A stretch of DNA of 64,000 nt. Origin: Pseudomonas sp. NFACC02 (GTDB lineage: Bacteria > Pseudomonadota > Gammaproteobacteria > Pseudomonadales > Pseudomonadaceae). This document shows positions 1 through 8,324 of this stretch, one piece after another (position 1 is the first letter of the stretch; the number at the start of each line of letters is the position of its first letter). Location: NCBI RefSeq assembly GCF_900110765.1, contig NZ_FOEO01000001.1, forward strand, positions 248,001-312,000, given 5' to 3'. The notes under the pieces are model-generated. The model was not told the DNA's origin. It saw only the letters and a list, made by a program, of their open reading frames with translations, and ran no database searches. Both the position numbers and the translations under genes were made by a program.

Positions 1-1286
1 GCATCCGGCAGTTCTCCGGCAATGGACTCGAGGATGTCGGTCATGCTCAGAATGCCGACAAAATCGCCGAATTCATTGACCACAAACGCGATGTGCGTCG
101 ACTCCGCCCGCATCTGGTCGAGCGCATTGAGAATCGAAAAGCTGTCGAGCAAGTTGATCGTGGTGCGCGCCAGGTGTTCAAGATTCGGGGCGCCCCCCGC
201 CAGCAAGCCGTTAAGCAACTCTTTCTTGTGCACAAAGCCCAGTGGCTCTTCCACCCGCCCACCCCGAATAAGCGGCAGGCGGGAGTAAGACGACGCCACC
301 AATCGCTGACGAATAACGGCTTCGTCGTCATCCAGATCGATCATGTCGACGTCGGTACGCGCGGTCATCACATTGCGAATCGGCTTCTGCGCGAGCTGCA
401 GGACGCCGCTGATCATGACGCGCTCCCGGCGATCGAAGACGACTTCATCGGTATCGCCTTCCAGCATGTCCACGATGTCCTCGCCCACCTCCTCAACATC
501 CGGTTTGCGCCCGCCCAGCAGGCGCAGCACCGCGTGCGCCATGCGCTCGCGGCGGGGTAAATGCCCTTTGAGACTGCGTTTGCGGCGCGAACGCGCGATC
601 TGGTTGAAGACCTCAATGAGGATTGAAAAACCGATCGCTGCGTACAGGTAACCTTTGGGAATGTGGAACCCCAGGCCATCGGCCGTCAGGCTGAAGCCGA
701 TCATCATCAAGAAGCCCAGGCACAGCATGATCACGGTGGGGTGCGCGTTGACGAAAGCGGTCAGCGGTTTGCTGGCGACGATCATGATGGCGATGGAGAA
801 CACGACCGCAATCATCATGATGGACAGTTCATCGACCATGCCCACCGCCGTGATCACCGCATCCAGCGAGAACACGGCATCGAGCACGACAATCTGCGCG
901 ACGATTGGCCAGAACAAGGCGTAGGTCGCACTGCCGGTCTTCTGAGCGACGTGTCCTTCCAGCCGCTCGTGCAACTCCATCGTTGCTTTGAACAGCAGGA
1001 AGATGCCGCCGAATAGCATGATCAGATCGCGACCCGAGAAGGACTTGCCGAAGACGTCAAACAGAGGCTCGGTCAGCGTTACCATCCAGGAGATGCTCGC
1101 CAGCAGCCCGAGACGCATGATCAGCGCCAGCGACAACCCCAGCACCCGCGCGCGATCACGCTGCTCCGGTGGCAGCTTGTCGGCCAGGATGGCGATGAAC
1201 ACCAGGTTGTCGATGCCCAGCACCAGTTCCAGAACGATGAGCGTGAGGAGGCCAAGCCAGGCCGTTGGATCTGCAATCCATTCCAT
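1..1286 (-). CDS. TerC-family integral membrane protein with CBS domains (3' end outside window)
   Basis: The reading frame starts at an ATG at 1286 behind an AAGGAATA Shine-Dalgarno and runs off the left edge after about 428 codons, so the C-terminus is missing. Residues 1-230 are hydrophobic and carry TerC-type acidic membrane motifs ([20 protein letters not shown] near the start, [20 protein letters not shown] later). A basic linker ([17 protein letters not shown]) follows, then two CBS-like motifs with [15 protein letters not shown] and [20 protein letters not shown]. This matches the YoaE/YegH type, in which a CorC/HlyC-like domain usually ends the protein. The family is linked to metal-ion or tellurite handling; the substrate is unknown here. 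Confidence 0.86.
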   Translation of the reverse strand, partial: MEWIADPTAWLGLLTLIVLELVLGIDNLVFIAILADKLPPEQRDRARVLGLSLALIMRLGLLASISWMVTLTEPLFDVFGKSFSGRDLIMLFGGIFLLFKATMELHERLEGHVAQKTGSATYALFWPIVAQIVVLDAVFSLDAVITAVGMVDELSIMMIAVVFSIAIMIVASKPLTAFVNAHPTVIMLCLGFLMMIGFSLTADGLGFHIPKGYLYAAIGFSILIEVFNQIARSRRKRSLKGHLPRRERMAHAVLRLLGGRKPDVEEVGEDIVDMLEGDTDEVVFDRRERVMISGVLQLAQKPIRNVMTARTDVDMIDLDDDEAVIRQRLVASSYSRLPLIRGGRVEEPLGFVHKKELLNGLLAGGAPNLEHLARTTINLLDSFSILNALDQMRAESTHIAFVVNEFGDFVGILSMTDILESIAGELPD

Positions 1287-1742
1287 GGTCAGTTATTCCT
1301 TGGGGGCGGCGAAAGGACAGGTACGTGAACGACCGACGTCACGGAATCGGGAACGGTACACGCGAATGAAAAGTGGAGGAGGCGCAGATCAGCGCAAAGT
1401 AGCGAAAGGCAGCCGTGAACGTTCAGCGAACGAGATCGACAACTGGGAGGTTCCAGTGAAAGAGACATGAGCGTCCTGAGATGAATACGGGACGCGATCC
1501 TATCTCGGCGGGGGAAGGGTCTTACAGGACAGAACTGTTACAAATGTTATGAACAGTGTTGCCCGGGCAACACCCCAGGATGTGCCTGGCCGCTATGGGA
1601 CAGGACCGCGCCCGCAGGCGTCCGTTGTGGAAGCGAATCGATTCGCCCGGCACAGCTCCTGGAAACTCGGTTCCCGTTGCACACAGGCCGGACGAATGAA
1701 TTCGCTGCGGCAGGCTTGAATCAGGCTCTCGCCACTCAAGCA
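1287..1742. other. Intergenic region with repeat-like inverted sequences
   Basis: No convincing gene is present between the TerC/CBS start and the GNAT stop. The segment holds an 18-bp perfect palindrome at 1556-1573. Further right, 1580-1735 has REP-like arms: a GCGAATCGATTCGCC core near 1635 and a CGAATGAATTCGCTG core near 1692, facing each other around a GC-rich stretch. The open frame 1522-1743 on the minus strand runs through this repeat and looks non-coding. Confidence 0.55.
1556..1573. repeat. 18-bp perfect palindrome
   Basis: GTGTTGCCCGGGCAACAC is perfectly self-complementary. It lies 270 bp upstream of the TerC/CBS start codon. It could be a dimeric regulator site or the tip of a repeat element. 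No U-tract follows, so it is not a standard terminator. Confidence 0.6.
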
Positions 1743-2234
1743 CTACAACGCTTTTTGCCAGAACAGCGCTCTGCCCATTTGCGGGTCGAGTTGATAGTCG
1801 GAAAACCCGAGTTTGCGGTAGGCGCCGAGCGCTACTTCATTGCCTTCGAGCACCTCAAGGGTCATTTTGCAGCAGCCGCGTTGACGGGCGATCTCTTCGA
1901 CCTTGGCCAGCATTTTCTGGCTGATGCCCTGCCCTCGTGCGCTGGCAATGACGGCGACATCGTGGATGTTCACCAGGGGCCGGCAGGCAAAGGTAGAAAA
2001 ACCTTCGAAGCAGTTGACCAGCCCGACCGGCTCACCCGCAATAAACGCCAGCACGCTGAACGCATGGGGTCGTTTGGCCAATTCGATCGCCAGTTGCTGA
2101 CGAGTGTCCAGTGACAAGGACTCGCCGCCGCCCATGGCATCTTCGGCATATTGATTGAGCAGGAAACCGATGGCTTCAGCGTGGACCGGGTTGGTGTAAC
2201 TGGCTTGCAGGACCAGAACCTCAGGGGCTTGCAT
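1743..2234 (-). CDS. GNAT family N-acetyltransferase
   Basis: The protein has 163 residues, the usual size for a single-domain GNAT acetyltransferase using acetyl-CoA. The start ATG at 2234 follows GAGGAAGTCA. The central part reads NIHDVAVIASARGQGISQKML, the classic beta4/motif A acetyl-CoA pyrophosphate-binding stretch (R/Q-x-x-G-x-G/A, here ARGQGI). It is followed by LEVLEGNEVALGAYRKLGF, the motif B helix typical of the family. The substrate (protein N-terminus, amine or antibiotic) cannot be predicted. It stands alone, with its promoter probably in the gap shared with glgA on the opposite strand. Confidence 0.86.
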   Translation of the reverse strand: MQAPEVLVLQASYTNPVHAEAIGFLLNQYAEDAMGGGESLSLDTRQQLAIELAKRPHAFSVLAFIAGEPVGLVNCFEGFSTFACRPLVNIHDVAVIASARGQGISQKMLAKVEEIARQRGCCKMTLEVLEGNEVALGAYRKLGFSDYQLDPQMGRALFWQKAL

Positions 2235-2837
2235 TGACTTCCTCTAACATTCAGGGGGGTATGGGCAACCGGCGGGACGCCGTTTTGTCTCGTGGGCGGA
2301 ATTCTACCGTGGTGCGCACCAAGATATCCCCATACAGAAGTAGGAAATTTCTCGTTATGCACAAGATTTGCGCTTCCCCGCACCGAGAAAAGGCGATACA
2401 TCCAATGTGCTGATCCGACTCGCCGGCAGAAGGCCCTCAAAGACGACGGAATCCGCGGTGTACTGGTTTGATTGTCGAACAATCCGACCGACGGTATCGG
2501 CGCTATTTTTAACCCTTTGAGTGCGCCAGAACGGCGCACGACGCGGTCAGCAACTTGGTGTAGCGAGATGAATTTTTTCCTACAAAAACGCGCCATCCCG
2601 CGTGCCAGACATTTCCCAGAAAAAAAGTCGAAACTTCTGATAATGCACTGGGTCAGCACATTAGAGCGCCTATGCTATTGGTTGAAGCCCGAGCAGAGGC
2701 CGCTATCACCTTGTCCTTCACTATGCAGTCGGTAAATGGGTATCGATTTTGCGTAGGCCTTGTGTGCCTGGCCAACGGACATGGCCAATTACAACTCATG
2801 TGCTGTACCAACACTGCGTATCGAATGGGAGAAAACG
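2235..2837. other. Divergent intergenic region upstream of glgA
   Basis: This 600-bp gap separates the divergent GNAT and glgA genes and should contain both promoters. No gene is supported. The part at 2560-2760 is less GC-rich than its surroundings. Confidence 0.5.
2670..2676 (+). promoter_or_regulatory. Possible RpoS-type -10 element upstream of glgA
   Basis: CTATGCT at 2670-2676 resembles the sigma-S extended -10 (CTATACT) and lies about 165 bp before the glgA start. Glycogen and trehalose genes are commonly stationary-phase or osmotic-stress controlled, which makes this plausible. There is no clear -35, as is common for sigma-S promoters. This is inference from one short match. Confidence 0.25.
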
Positions 2838-4424
2838 ATGATTAGTGCCGCTGTCAAAACCCAGAAGGGAGAGAGTTTTAATCAGCCGGCCAGCGAGCTG
2901 ACCCATCTGCCGGTCTTCGCAACGACGAGCGCACCTTTGCTGCAACTGCCCCCTGTACAACCAGGCATGTCAATGGCGAACAGGAAGAAAATCCTGTTCG
3001 TGACATCGGAAATGGCCGATCTGGTAAAAACCGGCGGTCTGGGTGATGTGTCTGCTGCACTGCCGCGCGCCATGCGCCACCTGCACGATGTACGCGTGCT
3101 GATTCCCGGCTATCCACAGGTCATCAATAGCGGTAACCCGATTCACATCATCAGTGAGCTGAGCGGCCACGCCGCGCTGCCTCCCTGCAAGATCGGCCGT
3201 ATGGACATGAAAGACGGTCTGGTCATTTATGTGCTGATCTGCCCTGAACTCTACGAGCGCGAAGGCACGCCCTATGGCGATAATCAGGGTCGCGACTGGT
3301 CCGACAACCACATCCGTTTTGCGCGCCTGGGGCTGGCAGCCGCCGACTTCGCCGCCGGGGCGGTGAAAACCCAGTGGTGCCCGGAACTCGTTCATGCCCA
3401 CGATTGGCCAGCAGGCCTTGCACCCGCCTATATGAAGTGGCGCGGTCAGAGCACGCCGAGCATTTTCACTATTCACAACCTGGCGTATCAGGGTTTTGTC
3501 AGCACGGCATCGAGTCGCGAGCTGGGTATTCCCGATGAGGCACTGGGGCCCGATGGCATGGAGTTTTACGGCCGGCTGTCGTTCATCAAGGCCGGTATGG
3601 CCTACGCCAGCCACATCACCACCGTCAGCGCGACGTACGCCAAGGAAATCACCACGCCAGACTTCGGTTGCGGCCTGGAAGGCTTCCTCCAGAGCAAGGC
3701 CAATCGAGGTCAGCTCAGCGGGATCCCTAACGGCATCGACGAAAGCTGGGATGCCGCGACCGACGAACACCTGATCTGCCGCTTCGGTCCCAACGAGTGG
3801 ACGCGCAAGGAGATCAACGCCGATCACGTGCGCGAGCTGTTCGAGCTTGAACCCTCTACCGGCCCGCTGTTCGCGGTGGTCTCCCGTCTGGTTTATCAAA
3901 AGGGCCTGGACCTGACCATCGGGGTGTCTGAGTACATCGTCAAAAACGGTGGTCAGATTGCGATCATCGGCCGTGGAGAACCGGAAGAAGAAGACGCCAT
4001 GCGCGCCCTCGCCGCTCGTTTTCCCGGTCAGATCAGCGTACGGGTCGGCTTCAACGAAACCGATGCCCGTCGCATGTTCGCCGGCAGCGACTTCCTGCTG
4101 ATGCCATCACGGTATGAACCGTGCGGGCTGAGTCAGATGTACGCCCAGCGCTTTGGTTCGCTGCCGGTCGCACGCCGTACTGGCGGCCTGGCGGACACCA
4201 TCGAAGACGGATGCACCGGCTTCCTGTTCGATGAGTCGACGGTGGAGAGCTATACCGAAGCGCTGACGCGTGCGTTCAATGTCTTTGCTAACCCGCCACT
4301 GCTCAACGCTATGCGGTGCCGCGCCATGGCTGCTCCGTTCGACTGGCACAAAGCGGTAGAACCGTATGCCGATCTCTATCAGGAACTGTTGAAGAAGAAC
4401 GTGGGTGCTGCGCTGCAATACTGA
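2838..4424 (+). CDS. glgA: Glycogen synthase (ADP-glucose type, GT5)
   Basis: GlgA transfers glucose from a nucleotide sugar to the non-reducing end of an alpha-1,4-glucan in the cytoplasm. The ATG at 2838 follows GGGAGAAAACG; upstream in-frame codons have no such site. The 528-residue product has a 48-residue N-terminal extension, then the GT5 signature KTGGLGDV at residues 64-71. Near the C-terminus is the GT-B motif SRYEPCGLSQMYAQRFGSLP, with the E-x7-E region that binds the sugar nucleotide. treZ follows after 26 bp. As first gene of the operon it links glucan elongation to the trehalose-forming TreY/TreZ step. Confidence 0.95.
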   Translation: MISAAVKTQKGESFNQPASELTHLPVFATTSAPLLQLPPVQPGMSMANRKKILFVTSEMADLVKTGGLGDVSAALPRAMRHLHDVRVLIPGYPQVINSGNPIHIISELSGHAALPPCKIGRMDMKDGLVIYVLICPELYEREGTPYGDNQGRDWSDNHIRFARLGLAAADFAAGAVKTQWCPELVHAHDWPAGLAPAYMKWRGQSTPSIFTIHNLAYQGFVSTASSRELGIPDEALGPDGMEFYGRLSFIKAGMAYASHITTVSATYAKEITTPDFGCGLEGFLQSKANRGQLSGIPNGIDESWDAATDEHLICRFGPNEWTRKEINADHVRELFELEPSTGPLFAVVSRLVYQKGLDLTIGVSEYIVKNGGQIAIIGRGEPEEEDAMRALAARFPGQISVRVGFNETDARRMFAGSDFLLMPSRYEPCGLSQMYAQRFGSLPVARRTGGLADTIEDGCTGFLFDESTVESYTEALTRAFNVFANPPLLNAMRCRAMAAPFDWHKAVEPYADLYQELLKKNVGAALQY

Positions 4425-4450
4425 TTCATGAACTGGAAAAGGGGTAACGG

Positions 4451-6265
4451 ATGCCTTCGCGCACGGATAAAAGCTGGCGCCACGGCGCCGTCTTGCTGGA
4501 TCCTGAACACACTCGGTTCGCCCTCTGGGCGCCGGATGCCTATTACGTCAGCGTCGAGTTAGAGGATGGGCCGTCACTGGCCCTGCTGCCGCAGGACGAT
4601 GGCTGGTTTGTCCTCGAAACACGATGCCCGGCGGGCACGCGATACCGCTACAAAATCGATGAAGACCTTCTGGTACCTGACCCGGCTTCCCGGGCTCAGG
4701 TCAGCGAGGTGCATGGCTACAGCGTGGTCATCGACCCAAATGCCTACACGTGGCAGCACGCTGCGTGGCTCGGTCGTCCCTGGCATGAAGCGGTCATCTA
4801 CGAGTTGCACGTAGGTGCACTGGGTGGATTTGCCGGAGTCGAACGCCATCTGCAACGGCTGGCGGACATCGGCATCACGGCCATCGAGTTAATGCCCATC
4901 GCGCAGTTTCCCGGCAACCGCAACTGGGGCTACGACGGGGTCTTGCCGTACGCGCCGCAGTCCTCCTATGGAACCCCGGAGCAGCTAAAGCACCTGATCG
5001 ACACGGCCCACGGCCTTGGTCTGATGGTGATTCTGGATGTGGTCTACAACCACTTCGGGCCCGACGGTAATTATTTGGGGAGCTACGCCAAGCACTTCTT
5101 CCGCAGTGATAAAAAGACGCCGTGGGGCGATGCCATCGATTTCCGGCGTCGTGAAGTGCGTGACTTCTTCATCGACAACAGCCTGATGTGGTTGCTGGAG
5201 TACCGCTTCGATGGTCTGCGTTTCGACGCCGTGCATGCCATTGAAGACCCGACGTTCCTCACTGAGCTGGCCGAGCGCGTCAGGCAGAACACGTCATCCG
5301 AGCGCCATGTCTGGCTGATGCTGGAAAACGAGTTCAACGAAGCCAGTCGCATGGATCAAGGCTACGACGCTCAGTGGAACGATGACGGCCATAACACGCT
5401 GCATGTTCTTCTGACTGGCGAAACGGATGCGTACTACACAGATTTCGCCCACGAGCCCACCCATAAGCTGGCACGTCTGTTGAGCGAAGGCTTCGTGTAT
5501 CAGGGCGAATCCACCCGCCACGGTCACGCTCGAGGCGAACCCAGCGCGCACCTGCCCCCGACCGCCTTCGTGCTGTTTCTGCAGAATCATGACCAGATCG
5601 GCAACCGCGCCCTCGGTGAGCGGCTGGTGCAACTGTGTCCGCCCGAAGCGTTGCGCGCAGCGACAGCCCTGTTGCTGTTGTCGCCGATGATTCCGTTGAT
5701 GTTCATGGGCGATGAATGGGGTGCAAGCGAGCCGTTCCTGTTTTTCACCGACTTCCATGACGAACTCGCCGACGCGGTTCGCGAAGGCCGTCGCGGCGAA
5801 TTCGCCGACTTCGCTGCATTCGCAGACCCGGCTCAACGCGAGCGCATCCCCGATCCGAATGCCTTGCAGACCTTCGAGGCGTCGCGCCCCGCCGTGGATG
5901 CCCTGCTGCTGGAAACCGACAAGGGGCAGGACCATCGCAACTGGCTGGAACTGTATCGAACGCTGCTGGACATCCGTCGCGCGCATATTGTGCCGCGTCT
6001 GTCAGGCGCCGAGGCCCTCGGCGCCGAGGTGTTGGCGGAAAAAGCCGTCAGCGCACGCTGGCGGTTGGGCGATGGCAGCACCCTGCGCATCGATCTCAAT
6101 CTTGGGGCGCACAAGGTCGAGATCGACGAGCACCCGGTGCAGCACGTTCTTTATGAGTCTCATCCAAAATCGGCAGAACTTTCCCAACGCGGCAGCCTCA
6201 ATCCATACACGGCCATTGTCAGCCTGATATCGAGTGACGTTGTGGAGGAACAGGATGAGCAATGA
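4451..6265 (+). CDS. treZ: Malto-oligosyltrehalose trehalohydrolase
   Basis: TreZ (GH13) releases free trehalose from the malto-oligosyltrehalose ends made by TreY. The 604-residue product starts at an ATG behind AAAAGGGGTAACGG. It has an N-terminal CBM48-like beta domain (residues 1-100), then the (beta/alpha)8 barrel: ILDVVYNHFGPDGNY (about 194-208), GLRFDAVHAI with the likely nucleophile Asp259, LENEFNEAS with the likely acid Glu292, and QNHDQIGNR for the transition-state Asp. The PDG insertion after VYNHFG is typical of TreZ rather than GlgB. Its end overlaps the malQ start by 11 bp, indicating translational coupling. Confidence 0.94.
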   Translation: MPSRTDKSWRHGAVLLDPEHTRFALWAPDAYYVSVELEDGPSLALLPQDDGWFVLETRCPAGTRYRYKIDEDLLVPDPASRAQVSEVHGYSVVIDPNAYTWQHAAWLGRPWHEAVIYELHVGALGGFAGVERHLQRLADIGITAIELMPIAQFPGNRNWGYDGVLPYAPQSSYGTPEQLKHLIDTAHGLGLMVILDVVYNHFGPDGNYLGSYAKHFFRSDKKTPWGDAIDFRRREVRDFFIDNSLMWLLEYRFDGLRFDAVHAIEDPTFLTELAERVRQNTSSERHVWLMLENEFNEASRMDQGYDAQWNDDGHNTLHVLLTGETDAYYTDFAHEPTHKLARLLSEGFVYQGESTRHGHARGEPSAHLPPTAFVLFLQNHDQIGNRALGERLVQLCPPEALRAATALLLLSPMIPLMFMGDEWGASEPFLFFTDFHDELADAVREGRRGEFADFAAFADPAQRERIPDPNALQTFEASRPAVDALLLETDKGQDHRNWLELYRTLLDIRRAHIVPRLSGAEALGAEVLAEKAVSARWRLGDGSTLRIDLNLGAHKVEIDEHPVQHVLYESHPKSAELSQRGSLNPYTAIVSLISSDVVEEQDEQ

Positions 6266-8324
6266 GCAACTGGAAATGCTGGCGGCCGAGGCAGGATTGT
6301 CGGTCGACTGGAAAGACGCCAACGCACGACCGCAACGGGTGAGCCCAGAGGTGTTACGCAAAGTCCTCGACGGCCTGGGTTACCCGGCTGAAAACGATGA
6401 ACAGATCACTGCAAGCCTCAAGCGTCTGCAAGACCAGCGCCTTTCCACCTCGCCTCCACCGCTGCTGACGGTCGACCACGGCACCAACCTCGACCTTTCG
6501 CCCTGGTTCAAACCCGAAACACCCTTCGTGCTCGAACTGGAGGACGGGTCTCGTCTGGATGCAAAGCTCACCGCCAACGCCGAACTGCCCGCGCTGGCGA
6601 CCGTGGGTTATCAGCAACTGGCAATCGATGGTCAGCACCTGACCATTGCTGTCGCCCCGAAAACGGCCTACACGCTGGCCATGGCCACCGATGTTGCCGT
6701 GCCCCGTGCCTGGGGCCTGACGTTGCAGTTGTACTACCTGCGTCGCGAGGGCGACGGCGGTTTCGGCGATACCCAGGCCCTTGAAAACTTTGTCCGCTCG
6801 GCTGGCGAGCGGGGTGCGGCCGCGGTCGCAATCAGTCCGGTCCACGCCATGTTCGCCAGTGATAGCGAACGCTTCAGTCCGTACTCCCCTTCGAGTCGTC
6901 TGTTCCTCAACGCACTGTACGCCGCACCCGGCGCGATCCTCGGCGAGCGCGCCGTGCGCATGGCAATCGAGGAAACAGGCCTGGGTGCGGAACTCAAGCG
7001 CCTTGAAACGCTTCCCTTGATCGACTGGCCCGCAGCGGCCTCGGCCAAGTGGAAAGTCTTGCGCGCGCTGTACGCTGCCTTCATCGCCAGTGACCATCCG
7101 CTGCACGAAGATTTCAACAGCTTTCGTCACGCCGGCGGTGAAGCACTGGAAAACCACTGCCGGTTCGAGGCCATGCGCGATCAGTGCGACCTGCTCGGCA
7201 TCAGCGGCAACTGGCACGAGTGGCCGGAGCAATACAAGAGCCCTCGCAGCAAGGCGATTGACGACTTCGCGGCCAGCCACAGCGAGCAGATTGGTTTCCA
7301 TGCCTTCGCCCAGTGGCTGATTGCCCGAGGTCTGGAGCGTGCGCAAACGGCAGCGCGTAGCAGTGGCATGAGCGTGGGCCTGATCGGCGATCTGGCGGTC
7401 GGCGCCGACGGTGCGGGGAGCCAGGCCTGGAGCCGTCAGGATGAATTGCTGTCCGCACTGACCGTCGGTGCGCCACCCGATATTCTCAATCGCTCCGGTC
7501 AAAGCTGGGGCATTTCGGCATTTTCGCCCACGGGCCTCAGACGTAACGGGTTTCGCGCCTTCATTGAGATGCTCCGGGCCAATTTCGCCCATGCAGGCGG
7601 TCTGCGCATTGACCATGTCATGGGCTTGCAGCGCCTGTGGGTGGTGCCATTGGGTTCACCGCCCAGCGAAGGCGCTTACCTGAACTATCCGCTGGACGAC
7701 ATGCTGCGCCTGCTGTGCCTGGAGTCCTGGCGCCACAAGGCAATCGTGCTGGGTGAAGACCTCGGCACGGTGCCCGACGGCCTGCACGAAAAACTCTCCG
7801 CCCGCGGCATTCTGGGCATGCGCGTGCTGTTGTTCGAACAAAACGACGGGCAGTTCAAACCGATCATTAAATGGTCCAGAGACGCTTTGGCGACCACCAG
7901 CACTCATGACCTGCCCACGTTGACCGGCTGGCTCAGTGAATTGGACATTGAGTGGAACAAGACGCTGGGCCACATCGATGACGACACCGAACGTCATTGG
8001 CGCGAAGGTCGAGAACGCGAGCGTCAGGGTCTGCGCGCGGCGCTGAAGGAAAGTTACGGCATGCACGACAGCTCCGACAGCGACCTCATCGACGGCAGCG
8101 TGCGTTATCTGGGGCACACCCCTGCACCGCTGGTGCTGCTGCCCATCGAAGACGCACTGGGCATCGAAGAACAGGCCAACCTGCCCGGCACCATCGACAG
8201 CCATCCCAACTGGCGTCGTCGACTGCCCGGAGACAGCGCCACACTGCTGGACAATGCCAACGCTGCACGGCGCCTGGAAATACTGGCTGCGGCTCGACTG
8301 CAGGCCGCGGAGCGTGATCAATGA
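6255..8324 (+). CDS. malQ: 4-alpha-glucanotransferase (amylomaltase)
   Basis: MalQ (GH77) disproportionates malto-oligosaccharides by moving 4-alpha-glucanyl units between chains. The ATG at 6255 is chosen because GGAGGAACAG precedes it and it overlaps the end of treZ. The 689-residue protein carries the GH77 landmarks GGLRIDHVMGLQRLWVVPLG (nucleophile Asp in RIDH) and VLGEDLGTVPDGL (acid Glu), followed by STHDLPTLTGWL. The N-terminal ~150 residues are the extra domains found in proteobacterial MalQ. In this operon it most likely recycles the short maltodextrins released by GlgX into chains usable by TreY. Confidence 0.94.
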   Translation: MSNEQLEMLAAEAGLSVDWKDANARPQRVSPEVLRKVLDGLGYPAENDEQITASLKRLQDQRLSTSPPPLLTVDHGTNLDLSPWFKPETPFVLELEDGSRLDAKLTANAELPALATVGYQQLAIDGQHLTIAVAPKTAYTLAMATDVAVPRAWGLTLQLYYLRREGDGGFGDTQALENFVRSAGERGAAAVAISPVHAMFASDSERFSPYSPSSRLFLNALYAAPGAILGERAVRMAIEETGLGAELKRLETLPLIDWPAAASAKWKVLRALYAAFIASDHPLHEDFNSFRHAGGEALENHCRFEAMRDQCDLLGISGNWHEWPEQYKSPRSKAIDDFAASHSEQIGFHAFAQWLIARGLERAQTAARSSGMSVGLIGDLAVGADGAGSQAWSRQDELLSALTVGAPPDILNRSGQSWGISAFSPTGLRRNGFRAFIEMLRANFAHAGGLRIDHVMGLQRLWVVPLGSPPSEGAYLNYPLDDMLRLLCLESWRHKAIVLGEDLGTVPDGLHEKLSARGILGMRVLLFEQNDGQFKPIIKWSRDALATTSTHDLPTLTGWLSELDIEWNKTLGHIDDDTERHWREGRERERQGLRAALKESYGMHDSSDSDLIDGSVRYLGHTPAPLVLLPIEDALGIEEQANLPGTIDSHPNWRRRLPGDSATLLDNANAARRLEILAAARLQAAERDQ

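Noticed and set aside
6354..7616. Minus-strand open frame of 420 codons opposite malQ
   Set aside because: Antisense of a convincing GH77 gene; no start signal and no recognisable domain.
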